Assembly: GCA_024103005.1 (NCBI GenBank)
Contig: JAGFJA010000025.1
Location: forward strand, 1-64,000
From: Saprospiraceae bacterium
GTDB taxonomy: Bacteria; Bacteroidota; Bacteroidia; Chitinophagales; Saprospiraceae
DNA length: 64,000 nucleotides
Direction: 5' to 3'
Part shown: positions 54,784 to 64,000 of the stretch, one piece after another
Numbering within the stretch: position 1 is the stretch's first letter
Layout of the letters: each line of letters begins with the position of its first letter
Made by a program: the position numbers and the translations under genes
Notes under the pieces: generated by a model
Database searches by the model: none
What the model was told of the DNA's origin: nothing
Seen by the model: only the letters and a program-made list of their open reading frames with translations

Positions 54784-57700
54784 TTACAGTTTAATCATTT
54801 TGATGATAGAAATATTATTCTGATAATTTATTTCTCCACCACCGGTACCATTCGTGATATTAACAGATGAGCTCATTTGACCCTTTGTGCCACCAACACG
54901 CTTATACTTTAATCCGACATTTAAAAATCCTCCTACCGGAATATAAATACCGCTGTTTGAGGTGAATTTATATGCATAACCCAAATCAACTACTGTAAAT
55001 GAACTATTACTTAAAGGATATGTATCTCCTAAGATAGTTACACTAACATCCATATTCTGGCTGATATCAACCCCGGCTGCCGGAACAAATTTTGTTACAA
55101 GAAATTCTATTGGAGCCACAGTTTGTCCTGTACCAACATTTCTAATCTGAATCATTTCATCACTCGTATCACCCATGTAATACTGGGAAGATGATATTAC
55201 TCTAAATGCCCTCAAATCAGGATAAACACCATCTTCTGTAATAACAACATCCTGTGGTGCTGTTTCACATCCATTTGCATCTTTTACTATCATAGAATAG
55301 GTGCCGGCAACCAGCCCACCAAAAAAGTTACTTCCTTGCCAGGTAGCTCCACCATCATTGCTGTATTGATATGGCGTGGTCCCGCCTGTTGCATTAACTG
55401 TTATCGTACCATCGTCACATGCCTGACAACTTTCATTACTTACTGCAAAGTTCACTACCTCAAGCAACGTTGGCTCGGTTACAGTGTAACTTGCACTGGC
55501 AGTACATTGATTTGCATCTGTTACTGTCACATCATAAACATCTGCACTCAGTCCTGCATTTAAAGCAGTAGTTACTCCATTACTCCAGTTATAAGAATAC
55601 GGAGACTGGCCTGCATCTCCTGTCACCTCTATGGATCCATTGCTTTCACCATAACAAAGTACATTGTCCAAATCTACAAGATCCACTCCAAGAACAGGAT
55701 ACACTGTAATGTTGAGACTCTGAACTGTAGTACAACCTCCATAGCTAACAGTCACTGAATAAACCATACTGGATGTCGGATTCAGATTAACCACTGGTGT
55801 AGTCTCTCCTCCTGTCCACAGATACGTAGAACCAGGTTGCGCTCCATCAACTGTCAACGTAACTGCTTCTCCGATACATACCTCCCCGTCATCATCTACC
55901 GGACCTCCGGTCTCAGTGACAAGAAGAGTACCGGCAGCAGCATTCACTGCAACTCCAACAGGTGCCGCATCATCCAGCCATGGACAAAAGTCCACATTCG
56001 CACTGACAGAAACGCCTGTCCCTGTTCCTACACCACCCGGACCCGAATCATCCGTATCATTCCAATAGTTTAAGGTACCATCTATCACATTGCTTGAAAG
56101 ATTTTCTATACCAAAAGTAGTGCCGGATAGATTGTTGTTCGGCGAAGCAATAACTACCCCGGCATCCGTATCAACCTTAATATCAGTTGTGTTCCCGGTA
56201 AAGTTATTGTCATGAATGGTTGCAGTTGCATCTGTTCCAACCACCCATACTCCAATCGGGCTATTACTGATTGTGTTTCCAAAACCAATATCCGCACTCA
56301 CGGTACCTCCATTCGTATTGGAAGGATTGTCATGAACCTTGATACCGGCTTCTGTTGCGTTAGTAATTGTAACACCATCAATAGTTGCTAAAGTATTATT
56401 TGCATTTGAATTATTATATCCTTCATAATTATTGACGTTGATACCTATCTCCACATTACTGATGCTTCCGCCATCCACCAATGGAGCCACCTGATCATTC
56501 CAGATATTGATTCCTATCGTAGATTGTGTACTGATTCCTGTACCATCCACTGAGTTGTCCTGTATGGTCTGTACTGCGTTGGCGTGTGAAGATACCAGCA
56601 TTCCGTCCCATAAAGTCTCATTGCTATTATCAAGGCCTGTTATGGTATTGTTGCTGACCGTAAACGGTGAAGCAGCTGAATAGAACAGGTTGTGGAAAAT
56701 ACCCCGTCTTCTTGCCTGGATAGTGTTATTTTCTATCTTTTGACAGTCAGCACTTCCAGGGTTAGCTCTCCAGAAATTACCGGTCTGAATACCTACTCGC
56801 ACATCCTCTATGCAGTTGTCTGTTACATGGGCATATTGATTATTGTACAATAAAACTCCCATTCCCCATTGATCAATCCCGGATGCAGCATCATAGGTAC
56901 CCAAATGACTGATCTTATTGTGCTCAATCAAATGTCCGGATGACGCCACTCCTGCAGGATAATCATATAATGTAACTCCACTATACGATAGATTGGTCAT
57001 AATATTATTGCTAACAGTCAGGTTGTTTATTCCTGTCTCATATACGGTAATGGCCTCTGCTGCATCAATGTCGGCACCATTGGTACCGAGGTATCCGCTT
57101 GTCAATGCCGTATTATCTCCATCAATCGTAAATCCGCTGATGGTAACATTAGAAGCAGCTACATGGAAAATCTCACCGGAGTTTATTGCTGAGGTTGCCG
57201 GAACAACAATCGCTTCAGGACTTCTGCTACCACTGCATGGATCGACCGAGGCGTTTGGCCCGTTGATAGTCAATTCCTTGTTGACAACAACATTCTCAGC
57301 GTAGGTACCCGAGCCTACTTCAAGGGTATGACCATCCTGGGTATCTGCATCATCTATTGCTGACTGGATAGAACAGAATGTTTCTCCGGTATTGGTATTG
57401 GTCACCAACAGACCATCGGGACAGCCCGTACAAGATCCCGCAACCGGCTCAAAACCAACCGCTCCTCCATCCGTGTCAGTACCATCATTGAGAAATGGCA
57501 TGAAAGTTATGCTCCCCAAAGCAACCACCCTCGATGTAACCTCACTCACTACATTCGTGCTGAACCAGTTACAGGTAGCATCAACCGTATTGGTAACTGA
57601 TCCGATAACATAAATATAGTATTCGTCTGCAGTCCTGCTTAGGAAGTTGTCGTGAATATTGACATTGGTTGGGTTAGAACTTGGTGCTACACCTACTCTA

Positions 57701-60700
57701 ATCAAATTGTATCTATCCTTCACTGAAGGGGATGGAACAAAACCACCAAATTGTACAATATTGTTGTTTTCAACCGTAATGTTATCTCCACTATCATCTA
57801 TGGCAATACCCGCTGCCAGCGCAGAGTAGGCAGTACGCAATTCTGTATTGATATCGTTGTGATGTACCCAAACATTGCTCACCGGCAACCCGCCTGAACC
57901 AATTGCTATACCGCTGGACTTGGTGGTGATTACGTTGCCCGATACTTCAAGGTTTTGTACACCATACAGGTAGATAGATCCGTATGCACTTTCTGATCCT
58001 GATATATCATTATCCTGAATTTTCAGATTGATTCCGGTCAAAGGAGGACCCACTGAATATGATGACATGGTGATACCATCCCCCTTGGAATTCAGAATAT
58101 AGTTGTTTGTAATCTCATTGTCATTCCCTGCCTCCAACTGAATCCCTTCATCGGTAGCCGCCGAAATGATGTTATTCCTGAAGATGATGTTATTGTGACT
58201 GTTGGATGCCTTTACCGCATCAGCAGATCCGCTACCGCCTGCCTGGGTTATCTGGATCCCGTCAATGGTCACATTATCAGCATCTATTGTAAAAACTTTC
58301 TTATTCTTCGCAGCAAATACAATCGTTTCATCTAATCCGCCTATTGTCCTGGACGAACCAACTGATGGCCTTGGATCAACACCAACCTTTGCACCAGAAA
58401 GGCTCAATGACTTGTTGACTAATACTTCTTCATTAAAGTTACCCGCACATATAGATATGGCATCACCCGGTGAGGCAGCATCGATGGCAGCCTGAATGGT
58501 TGAATATTTCACACCTGTCGTCATATTTGTGACCAATAAAGCTGAAACGGTGGCAACATCCGATACAGTCGAACCATAAGTATCTGTAATCGTAAAGGAA
58601 TACGTACCTACTGAAAGACCTCCTATCGTATATGGAGATGCTATGCCGGTGGCACTACCACTGGCTGTTCCGCTCCATGCAATATCATATGGCGCTCCAC
58701 CTCCACTGAAGGTCACTGTGATTGAGCCATCATTTGCTCCGCAGGTCTGACCTGAGGTCGTAATTGCGTCAATAACGACAGGAGTACCGGAACATGTCCC
58801 TGTTGGATTAAATCCAACATTTGCACTATTCCCTCCAGTTGTAATCCATGGAGAATAGGTAACTGTACCTGCTCCTGTAATTCTTGAATTTATTGAACTA
58901 TTATCACTTACTCCCCAATAATTACAACTTGCATTGACAGTCTGGCCGCCAAGATTATGGGTAATACCCATTGTATTAGACAATGCAATATAATTATTCT
59001 GCATATTGAAATTGCTCAGTGTAGTACCTACACCTGTCCAGACATACAAGCCATTTGCATTGTTAAATATATTATTATTGGCAAGTGTTATATTCGAGTT
59101 ATTTGCTTCAACGGCAATCGCAGAACCTTGATCAAAACTTCCTCCTGGATGATTTGATATATCATTATAGGTTACCGATCCATCATGAGCATTACTGGAT
59201 AAATAAACGCCTACATAATTATTCTGAATATCATTCTGAGCTATATCAAAATTATAGGAACCTGCAGCTATGGATATACCTATGCTTGCAAAGTTTCTGA
59301 CAAAATTTTCTTTGACTGTCAATCCATTAGCTGGAGTCCATTCTTCAACGCCTTTTACTGCACCTCCAACACCATTGGTTCCATCCAGTGAAAAACCACG
59401 AATTGAAACTGTATTTGGTGTGGTCACTTTAAATGCGCTACCAGTGGTATTTGGTTTAACCACTGATTCAGAGGCATCCCCAATTGTTCTTCCATCTACA
59501 GCTACTCCATATTGTGCACCTCTAATATCCAGTGCTTTATTGACAACCACAGCCTCATTATATGTCCCTGCACACACATCTATCACGTCTCCACTACTTG
59601 CAGCATCTACAGCAGCTTGTATAGTTGCATAATATGTACTAGTCGTTGTATTTTCTACCGGCAGGTAATTTATCGTAGCATTATCCGATACAGTCGAACC
59701 ATAAGTATCTGTAATCGTAAAGGAATACGAACCTGTTGAAAGACCTCCTATCGTATATGGAGATGCTATGCCGGTGGCACTACCACTGGTTGTTCCGCTC
59801 CATGCAATATCATATGGGGCTCCACCTCCACTGAAGGTTATCGCTATGGTTCCACTTGCACTGCATATTTCATCAGTAACTACCTTGCTGTCGATCACAA
59901 CAGGACTACCCAAACAAGATCCTGCTACCGGCTGGAAACCCGGTGTGCCCGGTTGATCGTCGGTGCCATTAATCAGCCACGGAGAATAATTAGATGCTGG
60001 TCCTACATAAATCATCACATCATCGCCATCAACACTTCCCCACCAATTACAAGTCAGGTCATGACTGAAGGTTCCGGCACCATTGTGCGAAATCCCTGAA
60101 GTAAAATTGGTAAATGAGTTGTCATTTGAAACTTCATTGACTTGAAAACCAGCATTTGCCTCCAGATACATCAAATAGTCCACATTTGTAACAAAGTTGT
60201 TTTTAACCTCAGTTGAATTATTGCCATCACCATAACCCCAGGTATCTGTAGTAAAATAAAACGCTGTACTTCCCGCCAAGGATTGACCATCAATCGAATT
60301 CCTCTCAAATGTGACTGTGGAACCTGTATTCAGCAAATCCCCTGATGTAGTAAAACCTACGTGAACATTATTTATTGAATTTTCTGATACAGTAATATCT
60401 AAATAAGGTACAAAGACGAAGATACCATACGATCCCGATCCGCTACCATTTGAGACTGTATTCCCTGTAATCAAATCTGCCACACCTCCAGATGAACCGT
60501 TATTATCAGTATGTATTCCGGAATCACAATCCGACACGTTATTATTACTGAAGGTTATGCCTTTCGAATGATTGGCTACAATTCCATCGTTGGAATTTGT
60601 TACTGTATTTTGCGTTACTATTCCAGATGAAACCCAACTGAAAATTGCAATAGAGCCTGCTTGTCCCCGCACATTGGTTACAGTATTATCATGGATATTC

Positions 60701-63378
60701 ATTCCGGTTGTATATTGTGGATAAATACCTCTTAAGTAGATATTCATCATCTCAATATTATTTATCTCAATATTGGATACTGTACTTCCATTTCCAATAA
60801 TTCCATTACGGGCATCAATATCTTCGCCTCCTATGACAACACCACTGGTCAGATTTGGATTATTCCCATTTACCGTAAAATCATGAAGATGGATATTACT
60901 TGCTGCAAGCTTTATAACATTACTTGCACCGGCACAATCAGATCCGGGACAACTAGGAGGATTAGGCCCAACGAAGGAAGGGACGATAATCGTATTACCC
61001 ACTCCCGCGCCATATATCTCCAGAGACTTATTGACCAGAATATTCTCAGCATAGGTACCTGCTGCAATTGCTATCACATCACCATTCACGGTGGTAGGAT
61101 CATCTATAGCTGCCTGAATGCTACAGAATGTTTTTCCTGTGGTCAGGTTGGTTGCATATCCTGCAGAGACTCCTACTTCTCTCGTATCCGTCCCATTTCC
61201 TGAAAACGTATTGGTGCCAATGGTATTGGCACAAGTATTCTGAGTATTACCTCTGCCAAAATACTGATCTGCCAGATCTGACTGGTCACCATCAGCCGGT
61301 GGTGCAGGTGTATGTCCTGCCTGAACCTGGATGCCAACATCGTTATTGCTAAGGGTATTGCCATTTACATTGTGGGAAGTACCCTCCACAACAATCCCAA
61401 ACCCCTCACTGGTAGAGCTTGCATTATCCTGAATATAACCTGTTACCGTATTGCCGGTTATGACAGTACCGGTAGGTATATCTACATTGCCGGAAATGAC
61501 ACCCCTTCTGAAGACAGCAATACCTGCTATATCTCGCTCTTCAGTTGGCTTAAGCGTACTAAAACTGGCGGTCAGGCTTACATTGTTGCCACTTACAGTC
61601 GTACTCCCATTTGGGTTTTTGATTTCAATCCCAAATCTCCCACAGTCTTCAACAGTGTTATTGGATATGGTGTTTGAACCCACACTGCCATTCAGACCAA
61701 CTGCCGCCATACCACTGTCACCGGTGCGCTCCACAATGTTATTGTTCATGGTAACTGCTGAAGCATTCCCATCTTGTAGCTCAATTCCACAACATCCTCC
61801 TATATCATGTACGTGGTTGTTTGATATATTAATATTGGTCTTGTCACCATTCCAGATAACAATAGCCCGATTGTTGACACCACTACCAGATATTTCACAA
61901 TTGGTGATGTCCACATCGTCAATATCTCCATTAAAAAATATGGCACCTCGACCGGACGTGTTCTCAAGACATACATTATCAATGGTCAATCCGTCATTAT
62001 AACTTCCGAATATTCCACCCTCGGATGTATTGCCTACGGTATTTTGTATTTTCACATCCCGGATAGTCACATCCTGAACATTGTTGTTCAATTTAAATCC
62101 ATAATGCAACGTGCCTCCGCCATCAATGACAACATCACCACATACAGCGCCTGCACCGTCGATGGTCAGAGATTTGTCTATGGTAGATGCCTCTGCATAC
62201 GTCCCATTTTCGATATGTATCGACTTCCCTGCCTGCAGATAGTCAATGGCTGCCTGTATGGATAGTGTGTAGCTGCCGGTAGCCGGGGGCGCCGGTGACA
62301 GTAAGTCATCCACATAATAGTCGTTGGTTGCTTCTTCCCCTACAAACACTGTGCCCAACGGCGCTGAAGTTGGCGGAGCCAGTAAGGTGGCTGCCAATGT
62401 ATAGGCTTCCGCCCTGGAAGTAACATAATACTTGGCTGTAATATTGGGTGGCGTGCCTCCGCCACCGGCATAGTATGTCAGGGATGGAGGATAGCTAATA
62501 CCGGTGATGGTACCGCCTCCGGACAATATCTGCTGGTATGCTTTAACCGGTTCACCGATGCCGATTGTCCCGGAGAAGGTTATATTTGAAATGCCTGCAG
62601 GCGGTGCACAGGCACCTCCTGAGAAAAATCCAACTCCTGCAGAAAATCCTCCTGAAAATGCATTATCGGAGGTAGTCAGCCCATTAATCGTCATGTTATT
62701 ACAGTCCGTAATCGAAAGTCCCAGACCACCATTGTTTACGGAGGAAATATCAGTCAATACTGCATTGTCACAACTATTGATAGCAAATCCCGATCCACCG
62801 CAATCACCAACCAATGTATTACTGATCTGCAAATTATCCGCATCACAGGAAGTTATGATACCATAAGTACCCGCATTATAAAGGTTCAAGTCCTGAATGA
62901 CAACATCTTCCGAATTGACATAAATGCCCCATGTAGAAGAAGTCGAAGTCAGGAGTTTACCTGCACCATCTATAGTTAGTTTTTTATCTATCGTAGTTAA
63001 TCCTTCATTAAATGAATTGCTGATTTGCTGAATAGTCTCTCCGTCATTTGCCGCATTCACTGCATCCTGTAGCGTAAAAAACAAAGCCGATGTTGTGGTA
63101 TTCTGCCACTTTTCACCCACTCTATTATGAGTAGCAGGATACGTGCCGACAATCTTTCCTCGGCTGTCAATGACCACAATAACTTCTCCTCGTTCCTCAA
63201 AACGAACTCGGGAATGTTTCTTCGTCGATTGACCATGTATTGAGGATTTTTCTTCTAATTGCCTTCCCGGCCAGTTTACCTGACCATCCGCAATACCCGG
63301 AATAATGAATAGCGTAATTGTTAATACTATACATGGGAAAATAAAATCTGAAATCAATTTTTTAAATGTATTTCTCAT
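54784..63378 (-). CDS. Giant beta-helix/SprB-repeat surface protein, first gene of the surface operon
   Basis: This 2864-residue protein has an N-terminal signal (ends A-D-G-Q) and six right-handed parallel beta-helix modules. Each helix module opens with a cap of the form S-I-Q-A-A-I-D followed by G-T-Y-x-E and V-N-K-S-L (caps near residues 105, 374, 752, 1252, 1626 and 2002). Several end with C-N-W-W-G ... Y-S-P-W ... G-F-x-P-V-A-G-S-C. SprB-like repeats (S-G-G-G-A-P-Y-D-I-A-W-S-G) separate modules 3-5. Two more SprB repeats and a 147-residue terminal domain end the protein. Beta-helix modules often bind or cleave polysaccharide, but no catalytic residues are obvious. No standard T9SS motif is seen. 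It heads the operon. Confidence 0.88.
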   Translation of the reverse strand: MRNTFKKLISDFIFPCIVLTITLFIIPGIADGQVNWPGRQLEEKSSIHGQSTKKHSRVRFEERGEVIVVIDSRGKIVGTYPATHNRVGEKWQNTTTSALFFTLQDAVNAANDGETIQQISNSFNEGLTTIDKKLTIDGAGKLLTSTSSTWGIYVNSEDVVIQDLNLYNAGTYGIITSCDADNLQISNTLVGDCGGSGFAINSCDNAVLTDISSVNNGGLGLSITDCNNMTINGLTTSDNAFSGGFSAGVGFFSGGACAPPAGISNITFSGTIGIGEPVKAYQQILSGGGTITGISYPPSLTYYAGGGGTPPNITAKYYVTSRAEAYTLAATLLAPPTSAPLGTVFVGEEATNDYYVDDLLSPAPPATGSYTLSIQAAIDYLQAGKSIHIENGTYAEASTIDKSLTIDGAGAVCGDVVIDGGGTLHYGFKLNNNVQDVTIRDVKIQNTVGNTSEGGIFGSYNDGLTIDNVCLENTSGRGAIFFNGDIDDVDITNCEISGSGVNNRAIVIWNGDKTNINISNNHVHDIGGCCGIELQDGNASAVTMNNNIVERTGDSGMAAVGLNGSVGSNTISNNTVEDCGRFGIEIKNPNGSTTVSGNNVSLTASFSTLKPTEERDIAGIAVFRRGVISGNVDIPTGTVITGNTVTGYIQDNASSTSEGFGIVVEGTSHNVNGNTLSNNDVGIQVQAGHTPAPPADGDQSDLADQYFGRGNTQNTCANTIGTNTFSGNGTDTREVGVSAGYATNLTTGKTFCSIQAAIDDPTTVNGDVIAIAAGTYAENILVNKSLEIYGAGVGNTIIVPSFVGPNPPSCPGSDCAGASNVIKLAASNIHLHDFTVNGNNPNLTSGVVIGGEDIDARNGIIGNGSTVSNIEINNIEMMNIYLRGIYPQYTTGMNIHDNTVTNVRGQAGSIAIFSWVSSGIVTQNTVTNSNDGIVANHSKGITFSNNNVSDCDSGIHTDNNGSSGGVADLITGNTVSNGSGSGSYGIFVFVPYLDITVSENSINNVHVGFTTSGDLLNTGSTVTFERNSIDGQSLAGSTAFYFTTDTWGYGDGNNSTEVKNNFVTNVDYLMYLEANAGFQVNEVSNDNSFTNFTSGISHNGAGTFSHDLTCNWWGSVDGDDVMIYVGPASNYSPWLINGTDDQPGTPGFQPVAGSCLGSPVVIDSKVVTDEICSASGTIAITFSGGGAPYDIAWSGTTSGSATGIASPYTIGGLSTGSYSFTITDTYGSTVSDNATINYLPVENTTTSTYYATIQAAVDAASSGDVIDVCAGTYNEAVVVNKALDIRGAQYGVAVDGRTIGDASESVVKPNTTGSAFKVTTPNTVSIRGFSLDGTNGVGGAVKGVEEWTPANGLTVKENFVRNFASIGISIAAGSYNFDIAQNDIQNNYVGVYLSSNAHDGSVTYNDISNHPGGSFDQGSAIAVEANNSNITLANNNIFNNANGLYVWTGVGTTLSNFNMQNNYIALSNTMGITHNLGGQTVNASCNYWGVSDNSSINSRITGAGTVTYSPWITTGGNSANVGFNPTGTCSGTPVVIDAITTSGQTCGANDGSITVTFSGGGAPYDIAWSGTASGSATGIASPYTIGGLSVGTYSFTITDTYGSTVSDVATVSALLVTNMTTGVKYSTIQAAIDAASPGDAISICAGNFNEEVLVNKSLSLSGAKVGVDPRPSVGSSRTIGGLDETIVFAAKNKKVFTIDADNVTIDGIQITQAGGSGSADAVKASNSHNNIIFRNNIISAATDEGIQLEAGNDNEITNNYILNSKGDGITMSSYSVGPPLTGINLKIQDNDISGSESAYGSIYLYGVQNLEVSGNVITTKSSGIAIGSGGLPVSNVWVHHNDINTELRTAYSALAAGIAIDDSGDNITVENNNIVQFGGFVPSPSVKDRYNLIRVGVAPSSNPTNVNIHDNFLSRTADEYYIYVIGSVTNTVDATCNWFSTNVVSEVTSRVVALGSITFMPFLNDGTDTDGGAVGFEPVAGSCTGCPDGLLVTNTNTGETFCSIQSAIDDADTQDGHTLEVGSGTYAENVVVNKELTINGPNASVDPCSGSRSPEAIVVPATSAINSGEIFHVAASNVTISGFTIDGDNTALTSGYLGTNGADIDAAEAITVYETGINNLTVSNNIMTNLSYSGVTLYDYPAGVASSGHLIEHNKISHLGTYDAASGIDQWGMGVLLYNNQYAHVTDNCIEDVRVGIQTGNFWRANPGSADCQKIENNTIQARRRGIFHNLFYSAASPFTVSNNTITGLDNSNETLWDGMLVSSHANAVQTIQDNSVDGTGISTQSTIGINIWNDQVAPLVDGGSISNVEIGINVNNYEGYNNSNANNTLATIDGVTITNATEAGIKVHDNPSNTNGGTVSADIGFGNTISNSPIGVWVVGTDATATIHDNNFTGNTTDIKVDTDAGVVIASPNNNLSGTTFGIENLSSNVIDGTLNYWNDTDDSGPGGVGTGTGVSVSANVDFCPWLDDAAPVGVAVNAAAGTLLVTETGGPVDDDGEVCIGEAVTLTVDGAQPGSTYLWTGGETTPVVNLNPTSSMVYSVTVSYGGCTTVQSLNITVYPVLGVDLVDLDNVLCYGESNGSIEVTGDAGQSPYSYNWSNGVTTALNAGLSADVYDVTVTDANQCTASASYTVTEPTLLEVVNFAVSNESCQACDDGTITVNATGGTTPYQYSNDGGATWQGSNFFGGLVAGTYSMIVKDANGCETAPQDVVITEDGVYPDLRAFRVISSSQYYMGDTSDEMIQIRNVGTGQTVAPIEFLVTKFVPAAGVDISQNMDVSVTILGDTYPLSNSSFTVVDLGYAYKFTSNSGIYIPVGGFLNVGLKYKRVGGTKGQMSSSVNITNGTGGGEINYQNNISIIKMIKL
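58559..59838 (-). repeat. Pair of near-identical SprB-segment copies in the giant gene
   Basis: About 155 bases at 58559-58713 recur at 59684-59838, 1125 bases apart (a multiple of three). Only a handful of differences are visible, whereas the flanking beta-helix modules have diverged. This suggests gene conversion or selection for the linker repeat. Confidence 0.85.
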
Positions 63379-64000
63379 GATGAAGGTGTTATATGTTAAA
63401 AAATCACCAAATAATGTATATTTATGTATTTGAATTTTTGCTTACTGTTGCTCCAAAGCTATTTTCACGCTTAGATTACAACTCATTTGTGTCTTCTTAT
63501 CCCGGACTTTTTTAATCACTCGGACGTAAGCTCAGCCGGAAATTTCAAAATCAGTAAGTATTTTCATTGCCGGATTCTAAAATCCATTCGCTTTGAAAAT
63601 ATCATTTAATACTATGTGTGAAAATGCTCTGAATATTAAAAAGTGAGCAAACTCTAATATTTCTCCAGTTCACTATGGAGAAACTTATTGTAAGGTCCGG
63701 TTAAATTAAGTGTATAGATTGATGCATAATTTTTATTTAGGCGTTAATTAATAAAAGTGCTTAACAAATTACATTTTCTTAAACACCCATAATGGTTTGT
63801 AAATTTAAACATGTATTGTTTACCAAATCCGTCTATGTTATAATGAACAACACAATTGTTAAATATTAACTAATATATGTTATTCCGAATGTTTTCCTTA
63901 CGGTATATTTTCGCATAAAATGTGCCGTTGCCCGGGCTCTTGAGCATCTTTTTTATTTAAAGCATAAAAGCGGTGCAATCACCAGAACCGGGAGAACTAT
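63379..64000. other. Upstream region of the surface operon, no gene seen
   Basis: The last 622 bases are AT-rich and hold no open frame of note. A small hairpin (TTTCTCCA at 63660-63667 with TGGAGAAA at 63676-63683) is present. The operon promoter should lie just right of 63378, but I see no perfect TAnnTTTG there. Confidence 0.5.

Noticed and set aside
63660-63683. Small hairpin TTTCTCCA/TGGAGAAA as a terminator
   Set aside because: No gene ends nearby and no T-run follows; likely chance.

Overview
The window comes from a Bacteroidota chromosome, most likely a Saprospiria-like or related environmental lineage. Three things point there: at least seven proteins end in type IX secretion system (T9SS) C-terminal sorting tails (Y-P-N-P motif, then G-x-Y-x-x-x-I/V); several genes carry TAnnTTTG -7 promoter motifs; and there are SprB-type repeats and Omp28-type cargo. 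This is inferred from gene content; no rRNA is present to confirm it.

Layout. 1-6053: the tail of a T9SS cargo gene, a small SRPBCC/VOC gene pair (-), a GH53 galactanase lipoprotein and a GC-rich orphan DnaE2-type polymerase. 6261-10870: housekeeping genes in one direction (deoC, a SPOR protein, rodA, tgt, an SDR). 10943-18103: secreted proteins, namely a protein with seven 93-residue Cys-rich repeats, a truncated GH27 remnant and a PKD/glycosidase-like T9SS protein. 18178-25956: a palindromic intergenic element, 3-hydroxybutyryl-CoA dehydrogenase, a BI-1 membrane protein, a polysaccharide-deacetylase-like protein, two tandem periplasmic parvulins, an Rpn-like remnant and tRNA-Pro(GGG). 26050-33724: a T9SS cargo, murA, an AlkB-type dioxygenase, BamA and an orphan NarL/LuxR response regulator. 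34009-40909: an Omp28-type cargo, a delta-60-repeat cargo, aroA and a small outer-membrane barrel. 41018-46729: metH and dnaB diverge from an AT-rich spacer holding three DnaA-box-like 9-mers. 46955-50863: a Tat-exported flavin oxidase, a tandem 92-bp hairpin repeat and an M1 aminopeptidase. 51138-63378: a tight three-gene operon of large modular surface proteins, including a 2864-residue beta-helix protein.

How it fits together. Envelope biogenesis is well represented (RodA, MurA, the SPOR protein, BamA and two SurA/PpiC chaperones), alongside many exported T9SS cargos and carbohydrate-active enzymes. This suits a surface-attached degrader of polymers. The most unusual region is the 51-63 kb operon. 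Its middle gene shares its N-terminal module with the downstream protein and its C-terminal about 240 residues with the giant upstream protein. Only the last protein has a recognisable T9SS tail, so the shared 146/147-residue terminal domain is a candidate uncharacterised secretion or anchoring signal.

Other points of note: a Cys-to-Asp MurA active site, a Tgt that has lost its three zinc cysteines, and the tandem hairpin repeats at 48.8 kb.
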